Of a stretch of 50,296 nt of DNA, positions 18,407 through 27,356 are shown piece by piece (the stretch's first letter is position 1; each line of letters opens with the position of its first letter). Made by a program: the position numbers and the translations under genes. The stretch lies in IMG/VR virus record IMGVR_UViG_3300006868_000028, positions 1 through 50,296 of that record; one strand, 5' to 3'. Under the pieces are notes generated by a model, which was not told where the DNA came from, did no database searches, and was given only the letters and a program-made list of their open reading frames with translations. The DNA is from a virus.

Positions 18407-20728
18407 TTATTGTACGTTTTGGGCAGTTTCCATATTTTCAGGGGGCATTTGTTGCATCATATCCTTTTCTGCTAACTCCATACCCATTTTCAAGCCTTCG
18501 GTTTCTTCCTTCTCAGCCTGAAGAGCCTTCTTCATTTGGGTCTCCAATTCGTACTTCTGTTGTTGTATCTGCATCTGTAGTTGCGCCTTGAGTTGCTCAA
18601 GTTCCATCTCAGCCTTAGCCTGCAGTTGCATTGTTTGCTGCTTGGCTTGTTCTGACGCCTGAGCACTCTGCATTTGAATCTGACCATTCTGCTGCTGCTG
18701 ACGCATAGCCTTAGCCTCAAGTTCTTCTTTACGCTTACGTATCTTATAAGCAAGAACCTGCTGCGCTACTTTTAAATTATCTGTGGTTTCAATCAAGATG
18801 GCATCCTCCATCTCAATAAGTCCCTGCTGCAAGTTAGCCTGCATAAAGGCAAGTAACCTCGCGCGAGATTCATCGTCCGGTTTATCCTCAATACGAATGC
18901 CATACTCGTGGATGTTCATATTTGGGTTTGCCTTAAAGAACTCTATTGTGTTGGAACCCAAGGATTTACGATACCCTTCGATGTTACCTCCGTTTTCTAA
19001 CACGTCCTGAATGCGAAGTATAATGGCTCCACATAATTTATTAAGAAGGAGTTTCTCTGCCTCAGAGACAGACGCTAAGGAATTGTTAGTGCTCTCCACG
19101 GCTAACTTGGCCGTTGTAGTAAGCGCACGTCCATCAGGAGTACTACCATCGGTAAATTCATTCAGACCTGTGATGTCACGAATCATCTGAATGTTATTCT
19201 GAATAATCTGATAGTAATTCAAAACATCTTGACCAAGTCCATTCTGCAACTCTTCGATTGGTCGGTAATTAGTTGGACGTCCCTGTATATCTACTTTGCG
19301 ATATACCAAGACACCTTTCTTATTGAACAAGTCAATAACCTCCATAGGAGTCATTTGATTTCCGCTTGCACCTAAAGGAATGTCCTCCAATGCTCCCATC
19401 TCAATCATAATCCCCTTAGGGCGAGCCTCAGCAATTGCCTGTTGCAATCGGTAATATGCAATCTGAATATTATCAGCAATTGGAATCAACTGCTCCATAA
19501 TGCCCAATGAACGCATATTATGGAAGTCAGGAGAGTACAAGTGATAAGACATCTCAGTGTCCATCATTGCATTCTTCTGACGCTTCATATTTGTTTTTAG
19601 ACCGTAGTCAAAGATAAAGTCAGTATCGAGAATCCACTTAGCGGTATAAACCACTTTGTATTCCGTCTTCTCATACTTGTTCTTCTGACGTTGGCGATAA
19701 TCTGTTGGTACTTTTTTAAAGACTTTGTTGCCTCGCTTGTCCACGCGAGTCTCGTGCATCATTTTATTTACACTATAAAACTCGATATCCAAAACACGAA
19801 TCTTCATATCGTCGTAGTTACGAGCGTATGGAGTATTCATTGGCATAGACATATTAGAGTTTCCATACTTGCCCTTTACAGAGTTAGCGATGGTCTCGTA
19901 TTCTTTATCGGAGAACTGACCCTGAGCCATCTCCTTTAGTTCAGCAATGGTAAGTTCAAGAACCTCACCCACGTGAGTCTTATCCTTGAAGTCATTCTCT
20001 GAACATACATTAATGATAACCTGAGAAGGGTTTACACGACGGATGTTTATCTTTCCATTGTCGTCAATGTCCTCCTTTATAACAGCGATGCCGTCATCGA
20101 ATAAATCTTCAATCAACCTACGGCGTACTTCTTCATAATTGTTTTGGTACAGAACGAGGTCGATAGCCTGCTCCATCTCAATACTCATCTGATGCTTATA
20201 GGTGTAGCGACGCTGCATCTCGAGTTCATCCAAGTCCATTGGGTCACCCGGTAAGCGGTCTACGCCTACACGCTGAGGTAATTCAGGGTCAACCTTAGAT
20301 AGTCCATCGTGAAGGATGATACGCTTCTTTGTAGCCTCGAAGTATCTTTCTTTATCCTCCTGAGCAAGAGAGTCAATAGCAGTGGCTGCAATGTTGTAAT
20401 CACGCTTTACCAACTTGCTAATAGCGATACGTCTGAATTTAGGAATGATAGGAAGTACAGACCAATCGATATTTAACCAACTCTCATTGGTATCTTCTGT
20501 TACACCAAGTACCGGTTTGTATTTATTAATAGGCTGATTACCCATTGCATACTCTTTGGTGCGGTGATGCTTCCATCGAGCGTGATAGAAACTCGAAGCA
20601 TTGACGCCCTGATATTCTTGCCAAGCGGCCTTACAATATTGAAGAATCCAAGAACGGTTCTTCTCCTCGTTTGACACAAGGTGTGATGGGTAGTTACGAC
20701 CACCCGTGCTATCTTTAAATATGCTCAT
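18407..20728 (-). CDS. Portal protein, P22/crAss-like size (773 aa)
   Basis: A 773-residue protein immediately after TerL, the expected place and size for a large podovirus portal. The N-terminal region has WLNIDWSVLPIIPKFRRIAI, the core holds IRRVNPSQVIINV and NIQMIRDITGLNEFTDGSTP, segments shared with portals of Bacteroidota phages. The last about 110 residues are a Gln-rich coiled coil (QQQQNGQIQMQSAQASEQAK), consistent with the long barrel that extends into the capsid in P22-like portals. The start overlaps the TerL stop by 4 nt. Confidence 0.83.
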   Translation of the reverse strand: MSIFKDSTGGRNYPSHLVSNEEKNRSWILQYCKAAWQEYQGVNASSFYHARWKHHRTKEYAMGNQPINKYKPVLGVTEDTNESWLNIDWSVLPIIPKFRRIAISKLVKRDYNIAATAIDSLAQEDKERYFEATKKRIILHDGLSKVDPELPQRVGVDRLPGDPMDLDELEMQRRYTYKHQMSIEMEQAIDLVLYQNNYEEVRRRLIEDLFDDGIAVIKEDIDDNGKINIRRVNPSQVIINVCSENDFKDKTHVGEVLELTIAELKEMAQGQFSDKEYETIANSVKGKYGNSNMSMPMNTPYARNYDDMKIRVLDIEFYSVNKMMHETRVDKRGNKVFKKVPTDYRQRQKNKYEKTEYKVVYTAKWILDTDFIFDYGLKTNMKRQKNAMMDTEMSYHLYSPDFHNMRSLGIMEQLIPIADNIQIAYYRLQQAIAEARPKGIMIEMGALEDIPLGASGNQMTPMEVIDLFNKKGVLVYRKVDIQGRPTNYRPIEELQNGLGQDVLNYYQIIQNNIQMIRDITGLNEFTDGSTPDGRALTTTAKLAVESTNNSLASVSEAEKLLLNKLCGAIILRIQDVLENGGNIEGYRKSLGSNTIEFFKANPNMNIHEYGIRIEDKPDDESRARLLAFMQANLQQGLIEMEDAILIETTDNLKVAQQVLAYKIRKRKEELEAKAMRQQQQNGQIQMQSAQASEQAKQQTMQLQAKAEMELEQLKAQLQMQIQQQKYELETQMKKALQAEKEETEGLKMGMELAEKDMMQQMPPENMETAQNVQ

Positions 20729-22731
20729 CCTATCTTACGTTTCCTAAACAACGAACTAACCTCAACAAGTTTCTCAGCCTTAGCGTAAGCATCTCTTACG
20801 AGTCCCTTATCTGCTATGAGCGTATATCCTGCTGCCATAGCGGCATCAAACTTAGTAGTGTTATTAATGTCAAAATTAAGCCAATCCAAAACCAACTCCT
20901 TAAAAACCACACCATCAATGTGATTGACAATGTAATCTTCTGTAACTTCTGCAATCTGTTGATGCGTTTTTTGGCTTCCTGACATCCCGGGTTTATTGCT
21001 TCCCGGCAGCCACATCAAAAACTGAGAATACCCTCGGTCCTCAAAGTAATGCATAATACCAATCTTGTTGTCCTCAAACAGCATCTGACATCCATAATAT
21101 ACACACATCTTCAGCATATCCTCATAGAATATCTTGGCCGTCGGTGGACGATGGATGTACTGACAGACAAAGGTATTGGTAAAATCAGGGCTTGTAATAT
21201 CGTGTTTCATAAACACATATGCCGCACCATCCGAACGTCTGTAGTCCGTTGTAATGTTATGGTCAAATGGGTCACACCCTGCTACAAACTTTAAGTTGTT
21301 TAGCGGCACATATGATGAAGACTTCTTGGATACCCTGTTAGACTTTTCAGGGTCATCAAAAAGATAGGACACCTCAAACTTACCATTTGCACGAGGCACA
21401 AATACTACCTCAGAATCCCGCTCGCCATTCTTCCATTCAAAGTTTCCTGTTGTAGTTAGGTTCTCCTGCCACGATATCTTATCAAGTTGGTCGTTGAGTT
21501 TAATAGCGTCATATAAACATCGGTCCGCATCTATCCTGAAAGCCTCATCAGGAGTCATCGGGAACTTACGAATAAAACTGCTTAGTCCCTTTTGGTCTTG
21601 ACGAAGACCTTCTCGCTCATTGAGTAAGTATGTTGTGGCTTTGTCCACATTACATATCCCGTATTTGTCGAACTCCAACGACTCTTGTGCCGCAGTGAAG
21701 TATCGGTATAAACCGCTCTTTGTTCTTCCATTCGCATTCTTTTTAGAGTGGTCTGAATATTCCCACAACATTCTATACTTGTCCATCTGACCCTCAATCT
21801 CTTCGACCGTGGAAGTCAACAGGGCCTTGCCTATAATCTTACCATCAACCTCAAGACAGAACTTATGGGCATCCCAACGCTCCATAACATCTACCTCAAC
21901 GGTTTTGAAGACCTCGTCCTGTACAAACCTTTTTAGTTTGTATCCATCATATGCAAAGACATCAGAGGATTTAAAGTCAATAGTTGATTCAAGTTCTTCG
22001 CTATTGAACTCATCCATTGCCTGAGCACCCTTCTTCACTGTTTTAAAGAAGCGAAGTTCGCTCGATGGGTTTACACCCTTAGCCATATCAAATATCGGGC
22101 GAAAGAAATCAGGCAGTTTACGGAAGGGCGCCACGATAGTCTCTCTAAATACTTTCTTAGCATCTTGATTTGTTTTACTCTGTATACCGCCGTTGGAATA
22201 CTTCATACGACTAAGTCCTTCAAGTAGGAAGCACCCTGCCTTATATGTCTTACCGGCACGGCGGCGGGTAACGTTAAGCATCCCATAGCAGTTGGGGTCC
22301 TCAATACAATACTGCAAGAAGTAGAACTCCCGGCGGTCGGTATCCCTGTAACTCGGTCTACCAATATCAATCATATAATGAGTGAGGTAGTAGTAGTGCA
22401 TCCCGGTAATGTAGGTTGGCTCACCATTGTTCATAAACCAACACCCATTAATTCTACGATGCCACTCTACTCTACGTATCTGCTCCAACTCAGGATTAAA
22501 GAAATCCGGGTCGTCTTCCTGCCTGCTGACTTCCTGCTTACGCTTTCTGTTCCAGTCAACTGGAAGTTCTGTGGGTTCCCACCATTGGTCCTTAGCGCGA
22601 GGGGAACGTTGTATAATCTCAACCTTCTCTATCTCCTTGGTGAAGTGATTGTATACGTGACCTACAGGAGGCACCCAACAATCAAGGCCCTGAACATTTA
22701 CCTTCCTAAAACCCTTTCTTTTAGTATACAT
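20725..22731 (-). CDS. terL: Terminase large subunit (668 aa)
   Basis: The DNA-packaging motor. Around residues 153-163 NVTRRRAGKTYKAG is a variant Walker A loop in the ATPase half; near residue 470 FVAGCDPFDH and near 530 MLFEDNKIG match the RNase H-like nuclease half, with acidic residues positioned for metal binding. The length fits the large terminases of crAss-like and related phages. I take the ATG at 22731; a GTG one codon earlier is possible. The start overlaps the end of the upstream 202-aa gene by 11 nt, and the stop overlaps the portal start. Confidence 0.87.
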   Translation of the reverse strand: MYTKRKGFRKVNVQGLDCWVPPVGHVYNHFTKEIEKVEIIQRSPRAKDQWWEPTELPVDWNRKRKQEVSRQEDDPDFFNPELEQIRRVEWHRRINGCWFMNNGEPTYITGMHYYYLTHYMIDIGRPSYRDTDRREFYFLQYCIEDPNCYGMLNVTRRRAGKTYKAGCFLLEGLSRMKYSNGGIQSKTNQDAKKVFRETIVAPFRKLPDFFRPIFDMAKGVNPSSELRFFKTVKKGAQAMDEFNSEELESTIDFKSSDVFAYDGYKLKRFVQDEVFKTVEVDVMERWDAHKFCLEVDGKIIGKALLTSTVEEIEGQMDKYRMLWEYSDHSKKNANGRTKSGLYRYFTAAQESLEFDKYGICNVDKATTYLLNEREGLRQDQKGLSSFIRKFPMTPDEAFRIDADRCLYDAIKLNDQLDKISWQENLTTTGNFEWKNGERDSEVVFVPRANGKFEVSYLFDDPEKSNRVSKKSSSYVPLNNLKFVAGCDPFDHNITTDYRRSDGAAYVFMKHDITSPDFTNTFVCQYIHRPPTAKIFYEDMLKMCVYYGCQMLFEDNKIGIMHYFEDRGYSQFLMWLPGSNKPGMSGSQKTHQQIAEVTEDYIVNHIDGVVFKELVLDWLNFDINNTTKFDAAMAAGYTLIADKGLVRDAYAKAEKLVEVSSLFRKRKIG

Positions 22732-23329
22732 CACCTAAGTTCTCCGGTGTTATCGTTCTTCGCGTGGTAATGGTCTTAACCAAGTCTTCATCACCGGCAT
22801 ATAATTTAAGATAATATTTCTCAAGTCGCTCATTGATGTTGTCAAGGTCCTCCATAATCTTACCCTTAATCTGTAATGCCTGCAACAAATCTTTATCTCG
22901 TTCAGCCTCTACGCTGCGCAGCAGTTTACTTTGATACTCATAGAAGGTTTCCTCATTTGACACTATCATCGACCACGTACGGCTGTTAACGAAACGTAAG
23001 TATTCATCAATCATTGAAAGTACCCCCTTGTTTTTGAGGGACATCACACCCTCAATAATATCTTTGGTCCTGTTATCCTCAAGGTCAAAACCGGAAAGGA
23101 TAGCGGCTTGTTCTTTACGTCGAAGCATATCCGGGAAAAACTCCTTTAATGGAGAGTTCGGGTCGTACAAGTAGCAGATGTATTTTATTATTCTGTCCTT
23201 GAAATCGCCCTTGTAATTCTTAAATGAAGGAATCAATTCAAGTCGAGGAACCTTGTTGATAAGGTCCTTATCGACATTGTGAATAGGGAATGTTAGAGAC
23301 GCAAAGTCTGAGTCTGAGAATAGTTTCAT
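22721..23329 (-). CDS. Protein upstream of terL, small-terminase position (202 aa)
   Basis: The reading frame is open further upstream, but that extension overlaps the divergent plus-strand gene and its composition is unlike protein, so I start at the ATG at 23329 (MKLFSDSDFASLTFPIHNVD). The sequence is helical, with DRIIKYICYLYDPNSPL and RRKEQAAILSGFDLED, and a coiled coil near the C-terminus. Homologous-looking proteins stand before terL in several Bacteroidota phages. The position suggests a small-terminase or packaging role, but no HTH is obvious and the function is not proven. Confidence 0.55.
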   Translation of the reverse strand: MKLFSDSDFASLTFPIHNVDKDLINKVPRLELIPSFKNYKGDFKDRIIKYICYLYDPNSPLKEFFPDMLRRKEQAAILSGFDLEDNRTKDIIEGVMSLKNKGVLSMIDEYLRFVNSRTWSMIVSNEETFYEYQSKLLRSVEAERDKDLLQALQIKGKIMEDLDNINERLEKYYLKLYAGDEDLVKTITTRRTITPENLGDVY

Positions 23330-23342
23330 AATTGGAGGTTCT

Positions 23343-23630
23343 ATGGCAAAAGTAGAAAGATTACCGAGTGGTAAGTTAAAATATAGAGGTGAAATATTCC
23401 CGGGATACAATAAACCCAAGCGCGCACCCAAAGGGTCTAAGAAGAAATATCGCGTCCTTGCCAAGCAGGGAGAGAAGATTCGCATCGTAGAATTTGGTGC
23501 TCGCGGGTACTCTGACTTTCTACAGCATAAAGACTCCAAACGCCGTGCCAACTTTAAGTCTCGACACAACTGCTCAACCGCAAAGGATAAACTCACGGCT
23601 CGTTACTGGGCTTGTAATTATAACTGGTAA
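23343..23630 (+). CDS. Small basic DUF5754-like protein (95 aa)
   Basis: A basic 95-residue protein with GYSDFLQHKDSKRRANFKSR followed by TARYWACNYNW. The pattern GY.D...HKD.KRR..F..RH...K..TARYW is seen in a small family (which I recall as DUF5754) found in phages of aquatic bacteria and in giant algal viruses, of unknown function but probably nucleic-acid or virion associated. It starts 13 nt from the divergent minus-strand start and is coupled downstream by TAATG to the next gene. Confidence 0.62.
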   Translation: MAKVERLPSGKLKYRGEIFPGYNKPKRAPKGSKKKYRVLAKQGEKIRIVEFGARGYSDFLQHKDSKRRANFKSRHNCSTAKDKLTARYWACNYNW

Positions 23631-23788
23631 TGGATTTAACAGACGTGAAAGTTTACGGATTTAATGCCGTGTCATTGATGATTACAATGACAGACGTAGA
23701 AGACACGTTAAAAATCATTTTGCTTATTGCCTCAATCGGATATACCGCACAGAGGTGGTACATAATGAATAAAAACCAAGAAGAATGA
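23630..23788 (+). CDS. Small single-pass membrane protein (52 aa)
   Basis: Starts at an ATG overlapping the preceding stop (TAATG) and ends at a TGA overlapping the next ATG. One hydrophobic helix (LKIILLIASIGYTAQRWY) follows a short polar N-terminus DLTDVKVYG; the tail is charged (MNKNQEE). Small proteins with this YG...S....T..E..LKI.LL..SIGYT..KWY pattern occur in several Bacteroidota phages near lysis or tail genes. A holin-like or membrane-anchor role is possible but not shown. Confidence 0.6.
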   Translation: MDLTDVKVYGFNAVSLMITMTDVEDTLKIILLIASIGYTAQRWYIMNKNQEE

Positions 23789-25020
23789 AACTCTCCTTAG
23801 CCTCAAAGATTTCACTTAGCATCGCTATATTTATTATGCTCGGGTTCTTTGCAATGCAAACTTCATTGGTCATAGGCTACGCAGAGGTTGATTATAACAA
23901 AATAGTTATAGGGTGGTTTTCAGTAGTACTGTTTATGCCCTTTTTCTTTTTTACGCTCATTGAGTTTGTACGCAGAATACGATACAAGTTTCAAACCATA
24001 AACGATACACTCGGGGCAATCAATGAGTCAAACATATTAGTAGAGTTTGATGTAGACGGAACTATTCTCTCCTGCAACGAAATATTCTGTAACGCCTTAG
24101 GGTACACTGAAGAGGAGATAGTAGGCAAGCACCACAAAACGTTGCTTCCAAAAGATATTGATGTTGACGGATACAAAGACTTTTGGTTTCAACTAAAGAA
24201 AGGCAAAACAAAAAGCGGTGAGTTTAGAAGGATAACAAAATCCGGGGAGACTATATGGATATACGGAAACTACAATCCAATCAGAAACCCATATGGAGAG
24301 ACCTACAGAGTTTTAAAGATTGCCTCAGACATCACCGATAAGAAAAACATTGAACTTGAGGTCGGCAAAAAGAACGCATACTTAGAGCACGCCGCCAAGA
24401 TACTACGCCACGATATGCACAGCGGTATTAACACATACATACCACGCGGGCTAAGTTCACTAAAGAGAAGGGTAAAAGCAGATAAGATAAAAGAATTAAA
24501 GATTGAGTCTCCATTAAAAATGATTGAAGAGGGACTCATACACACCCAACGAGTATACAAGGGTGTGAAGGAATTTACCAACTTGGTAAAAGCAGACAGT
24601 CAGTTAGAAAAGGTTTCTTGTGATTTAAAAGAAATACTAAAGACCTACCTATATTCAACGGCATACATAAGTCAGGTATCAATCGATGAGTTGGTTACCT
24701 GTGAGGTAAACGAATCGTTGTTTTGCACCGCCGTTGATAACCTGATACGGAACGGATTGAAGTATAATGATTCATCCACTAAAATGGTATCCGTATATAT
24801 GGAGTCAGAGACAACGCTTGTTATTGAAGACAACGGGCGTGGTATGTCTCAGGAAGACTTTGATTTATTATCGCAGCCATACACACGACGTGATGGTCAA
24901 AAAGAAAATGGCACCGGACTCGGACTCAACATCTGTGTCGCTATAATCAAAGAGCACGGCTTTAGTATAACATCTGAAAAATTAACGCAAGGAACTAAAA
25001 TAAGAATAGAACTAAAATGA
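23785..25020 (+). CDS. Phage-encoded PAS-domain sensor histidine kinase (411 aa)
   Basis: Two membrane helices (about 9-32 and 41-61) are followed by a PAS domain (about 70-187, with NEIFCNALGYTEEEIVGK and IASDITDKKN), a dimerisation/phosphotransfer helix with His209 in LRHDMHSGINTY, and a GHKL ATPase: N box with Asn319 and Asn323, G1 IEDNGRGMS (Asp349), G2 NGTGLGLNI (376-383). All key catalytic residues are present, so it should be an active kinase in the host membrane. It overlaps the stand-alone receiver gene by 4 nt. Sensor kinases are rare in phages; the signal it reads is unknown. It may sense host or cell-density cues, or feed into a host regulon. Confidence 0.9.
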   Translation: MKLSLASKISLSIAIFIMLGFFAMQTSLVIGYAEVDYNKIVIGWFSVVLFMPFFFFTLIEFVRRIRYKFQTINDTLGAINESNILVEFDVDGTILSCNEIFCNALGYTEEEIVGKHHKTLLPKDIDVDGYKDFWFQLKKGKTKSGEFRRITKSGETIWIYGNYNPIRNPYGETYRVLKIASDITDKKNIELEVGKKNAYLEHAAKILRHDMHSGINTYIPRGLSSLKRRVKADKIKELKIESPLKMIEEGLIHTQRVYKGVKEFTNLVKADSQLEKVSCDLKEILKTYLYSTAYISQVSIDELVTCEVNESLFCTAVDNLIRNGLKYNDSSTKMVSVYMESETTLVIEDNGRGMSQEDFDLLSQPYTRRDGQKENGTGLGLNICVAIIKEHGFSITSEKLTQGTKIRIELK

Positions 25021-25454
25021 TTAAATCAATATTACTTGTAGACGACGAAGACCTCTTCCACTTGGTATTTGAAGACGCTTGTAGCCTTTTAGATATGACG
25101 CTATCACTCGAGGCGCTAAACTCCTCTGACGAGGCTGACAGGATGTTTAAAAAGTGGTTTGAGGAAAGACCTTCAGACGACAAGCCTGAGTGTGTATTCG
25201 TCGACCTCAACATCATTGGCTCATCCTTTGATGGGATTGAACTTATTAGAAAGGTAAACTCAGACTACGGCAATGGTGTGGTCATCGGTATTATATCGTC
25301 ATCTGATGATAATAAAGAGATTGACAAGGCTAAAGCAGTAGGTGCGCAGTTTTGGATTATTAAAAGTGACGAGATTGAACCACGCTTGGAAGAGTTTGTA
25401 AAGGACTATCAAGGATACGTGGATAAGACCGCTCCATTTAAAGTATACAAATGA
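25017..25454 (+). CDS. Stand-alone response-regulator receiver domain (145 aa)
   Basis: A single receiver domain with all expected residues: acidic pair Asp9-Asp10 (LLVDDED), phosphoacceptor Asp63 (CVFVDLN), Ser94/95 (IGIISSS) and Lys116 (FWIIKSD). No DNA-binding or other output domain follows; the last about 25 residues are a short tail. It is translationally coupled to the kinase (ATGA overlap) and to the coiled-coil membrane protein downstream, its most likely partner. It could also relay phosphate to a host protein. Confidence 0.9.
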   Translation: MIKSILLVDDEDLFHLVFEDACSLLDMTLSLEALNSSDEADRMFKKWFEERPSDDKPECVFVDLNIIGSSFDGIELIRKVNSDYGNGVVIGIISSSDDNKEIDKAKAVGAQFWIIKSDEIEPRLEEFVKDYQGYVDKTAPFKVYK

Positions 25455-25999
25455 TATCAGGAAAAGACACGGTAGAAGAGGCACTGCGTAAAGCAAAAGC
25501 CAAGAAGGTTTACATAGAAGGAAACTTTGTAAAGATTCTACCAAAGTCTTTACCTAACGACATCAAGGAATATTTAGCGGAGTGTAAGGAGCGAGATATA
25601 AAAGCCCGACGCAAAAGGCTCGAGGTAACCAAGCAGGTTCAAAAGCAAAATAAAGAACTTGAAGAGGCTGCGGTAATCAAAGAGGCTTTAGTCTTGGAGT
25701 TGCAAAACGAAAAGGATGAAGCAGAGAAGTTGCGGGACGAGGCTGTAGAAGACTTAGATATCCTGCAAAAGAGGACGCAGTTTGAACTTATCGGACTGAT
25801 TGTAAAGGTAGCCTTAGTAATTATAATAGGCGTTGGAGCAGTGACAACATTGATGTACATCACAGCGTTACTGGCTAACAAGGACACTACTATACTGGGA
25901 AACGCTTGGAGCAATCTCTTTGGTATCTTACTAACGAATAGTTTTTCTATTATAGGAACGATAATGGGGGTGAAGTATGCCACAGAAAAGAACGAGTAA
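25451..25999 (+). CDS. Coiled-coil membrane protein, possible two-component output (182 aa)
   Basis: The first about 45 residues are a small globular part; about 50-115 is a long charged coiled coil (KRLEVTKQVQKQNKELEEAA); then two membrane helices (LIGLIVKVALVIIIGVGAV and WSNLFGILLTNSFSIIGTIM) with a short charged end. It starts by a 4-nt overlap with the receiver gene, so the three are made together. The two-helix C-terminus with a cytosolic coiled coil would suit a regulated holin-like or scaffold protein. No family is recognised with certainty. Confidence 0.68.
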   Translation: MISGKDTVEEALRKAKAKKVYIEGNFVKILPKSLPNDIKEYLAECKERDIKARRKRLEVTKQVQKQNKELEEAAVIKEALVLELQNEKDEAEKLRDEAVEDLDILQKRTQFELIGLIVKVALVIIIGVGAVTTLMYITALLANKDTTILGNAWSNLFGILLTNSFSIIGTIMGVKYATEKNE

Positions 26000-26321
26000 C
26001 TGGGATTACGATAGCGTCAAAGCACACTACGCTAAGTACAAGGATAGCGTGGCTGTTGACTGGGTTTATAGTGAAGAAACCGGCAACTTTGAAACTGTGT
26101 ATATACACAAGGATGCGGACTATAATAACTCGGTCAAATCCTCTGATTTCAATGAACTCTCACACGAATTACAATATTACATAGTACCGGGATTCTTCGC
26201 TCTGATTATAGCCTTCTTTATCTTTGGTTCATTAGTGATGAGAGACAACAGAGCGGCGATGGTAAGAAAGGATAAGGACTCTATTTTAAGTATGATGAAA
26301 AATGACGCCAAAAAGAATTAA
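25977..26321 (+). CDS. Single-pass membrane protein (114 aa)
   Basis: A polar N-terminus (NWDYDSVKAHYAKYKDSVAV, then VDWVYSEETGNFETVYI) is followed by one strong membrane helix (YYIVPGFFALIIAFFIFGS) and a short basic tail. It overlaps the previous gene by 23 nt and the next by 20 nt, so it belongs to the same coupled series. No known domain. It could be a partner of the two-helix membrane protein before it. Confidence 0.6.
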   Translation: MPQKRTSNWDYDSVKAHYAKYKDSVAVDWVYSEETGNFETVYIHKDADYNNSVKSSDFNELSHELQYYIVPGFFALIIAFFIFGSLVMRDNRAAMVRKDKDSILSMMKNDAKKN

Positions 26322-26496
26322 AAAAAAATCAAAGGTTAACGAAGCGGGAAACTATACAAAGCCCGGAATGCGTAAACGATTATTCAAGCGTATCTTAGCG
26401 AGCAGCAACGGCGGACGTGCAGGGCAATGGTCAGCACGAAAAGCACAACAGTTAGCCTTGCAATACAAAAAGAACGGAGGAGGGTATACATCGTAA
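26302..26496 (+). CDS. Small basic protein with GGRAGQWSARKAQ motif (64 aa)
   Basis: A 64-residue basic protein. After the leader MTPKRIKKK it has KPGMRKRLFKRILASSNGGR and AGQWSARKAQQLALQYKKN, ending GGGYTS. The KPG.R..L..RI..S..GGK.GQWSARKAQ..A..YK..GGGY pattern belongs to a short family shared by aquatic phages and giant viruses, of unknown function and possibly DNA- or virion-associated. The leader MTPKRIKKK recurs at the gene starting at 27025. Confidence 0.68.
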   Translation: MTPKRIKKKSKVNEAGNYTKPGMRKRLFKRILASSNGGRAGQWSARKAQQLALQYKKNGGGYTS

Positions 26497-26741
26497 TGGC
26501 AATGAAGAAAACACAGAAGTCTCTGAAGAATTGGACTAAGGAAGAATGGACCACAGGGAGCGGCAAGCCTTCGTTGGAAACCGGTGAGGCATATCGTCCA
26601 AAGAAAGAAATCAAGAGGCTAAGAAAAAAAGGCCTTTTAAAAGTAGCCAACAGAATTAAACGTGCTGCTATCAAAGCAGGTAAGCAGTTTGCTGAATACA
26701 CCAACGCCACTAAGATTAGAGGCAGAATAAGACAAAAGTAA
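26496..26741 (+). CDS. Small basic protein (81 aa)
   Basis: The ATG overlaps the preceding stop (TAATG) and is preferred over an upstream non-ATG start. The protein is strongly basic: KKTQKSLKNWTKEEWTTGSG, KPSLETGEAYRPKKEIK and a C-terminus rich in Lys and Arg (KAGKQFAEYTNATKIRGRIR). The SL..W....W.T.SGKPS..TGE.Y.P pattern recurs in small proteins of phages and large DNA viruses of algae. Function unknown; a DNA-binding virion protein is plausible. Confidence 0.63.
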   Translation: MAMKKTQKSLKNWTKEEWTTGSGKPSLETGEAYRPKKEIKRLRKKGLLKVANRIKRAAIKAGKQFAEYTNATKIRGRIRQK

Positions 26742-27025
26742 TGTTTCCTTGTACCGGATGTGGCGCCTGTTGTCGTCGTATAGGCTGGATGCCTGAAGAA
26801 GAATTAAGTAAACACGGACTTGTTGCTGATGCTACAGGAGCGTGTACCAACCTTTTACCTGACAATTCTTGCGAAATTTATGAAGACCGTCCGGATATTT
26901 GTAGAGTAGACGTTCAGGCTAAACAATCAGATGTTGATGTTGACACTTATTATCGTGAGAATATCAGACTCTGTAATGATTGGATGGACGAAGATGGAAT
27001 GTCAAATTTAAAAATAGAACTATAA
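26741..27025 (+). CDS. YkgJ-like Cys-cluster metal-binding protein (94 aa)
   Basis: The sequence PCTGCGACCRRIG, then GACTNLLPDNSCEIYEDRPD and ICRVD, is the CxxCGxCC...C...C.IY..RP..CR signature of the YkgJ family, whose cysteines are thought to chelate zinc or iron-sulphur. Copies are common in aquatic phages. It is coupled by TAATG to the genes on both sides. The substrate or partner is unknown. Confidence 0.8.
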   Translation: MFPCTGCGACCRRIGWMPEEELSKHGLVADATGACTNLLPDNSCEIYEDRPDICRVDVQAKQSDVDVDTYYRENIRLCNDWMDEDGMSNLKIEL

Positions 27026-27351
27026 TGACTCCTAAGAGAATTAAGAAGAAAGGTGGCAGTGCATCTTACACAGCACCTATGAAGAATGAAACTGCATCAA
27101 AGAAAAAGCCTGCTGTTGTTATCAAGAAAGACGCTCGTGAAGAGATTGTTGAGTTGAACTCTGCAAAGTTGAAGAAAGATATGACAGAGATGTACAACGA
27201 AATGAAAGCAAAAGGCATTGACGGCAATAGCGGAGTTGCCGGATTCTTAAAGAACCGAATGGAACTTGATTCCTTTATCGAAGACGCTAAGAAAGATGGA
27301 CTAACTAACGCTCAAGCGTTGGCTCGATTCAAGAAACAATATAAAATGTAG
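27025..27351 (+). CDS. Small basic protein with shared N-terminal leader (108 aa)
   Basis: I choose the ATG at 27025, which overlaps the previous stop, over an upstream non-ATG start. The protein opens MTPKRIKKKGGSASYTAP, the first nine residues identical to those of the gene at 26302, then a Lys-rich linker and a helical domain (LKKDMTEMYNEMKAKGIDG, NAQALARFKKQYKM). No known family. The leader suggests a shared address or packaging tag within this gene set. Confidence 0.6.
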   Translation: MTPKRIKKKGGSASYTAPMKNETASKKKPAVVIKKDAREEIVELNSAKLKKDMTEMYNEMKAKGIDGNSGVAGFLKNRMELDSFIEDAKKDGLTNAQALARFKKQYKM

Positions 27352-27356
27352 AAAGT

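Noticed and set aside
22721-23596. Long minus-strand frame (291 codons) upstream of terL
   Set aside because: The extension beyond 23329 overlaps the divergent DUF5754-like gene and its residues are atypical; the shorter 202-aa form is preferred.
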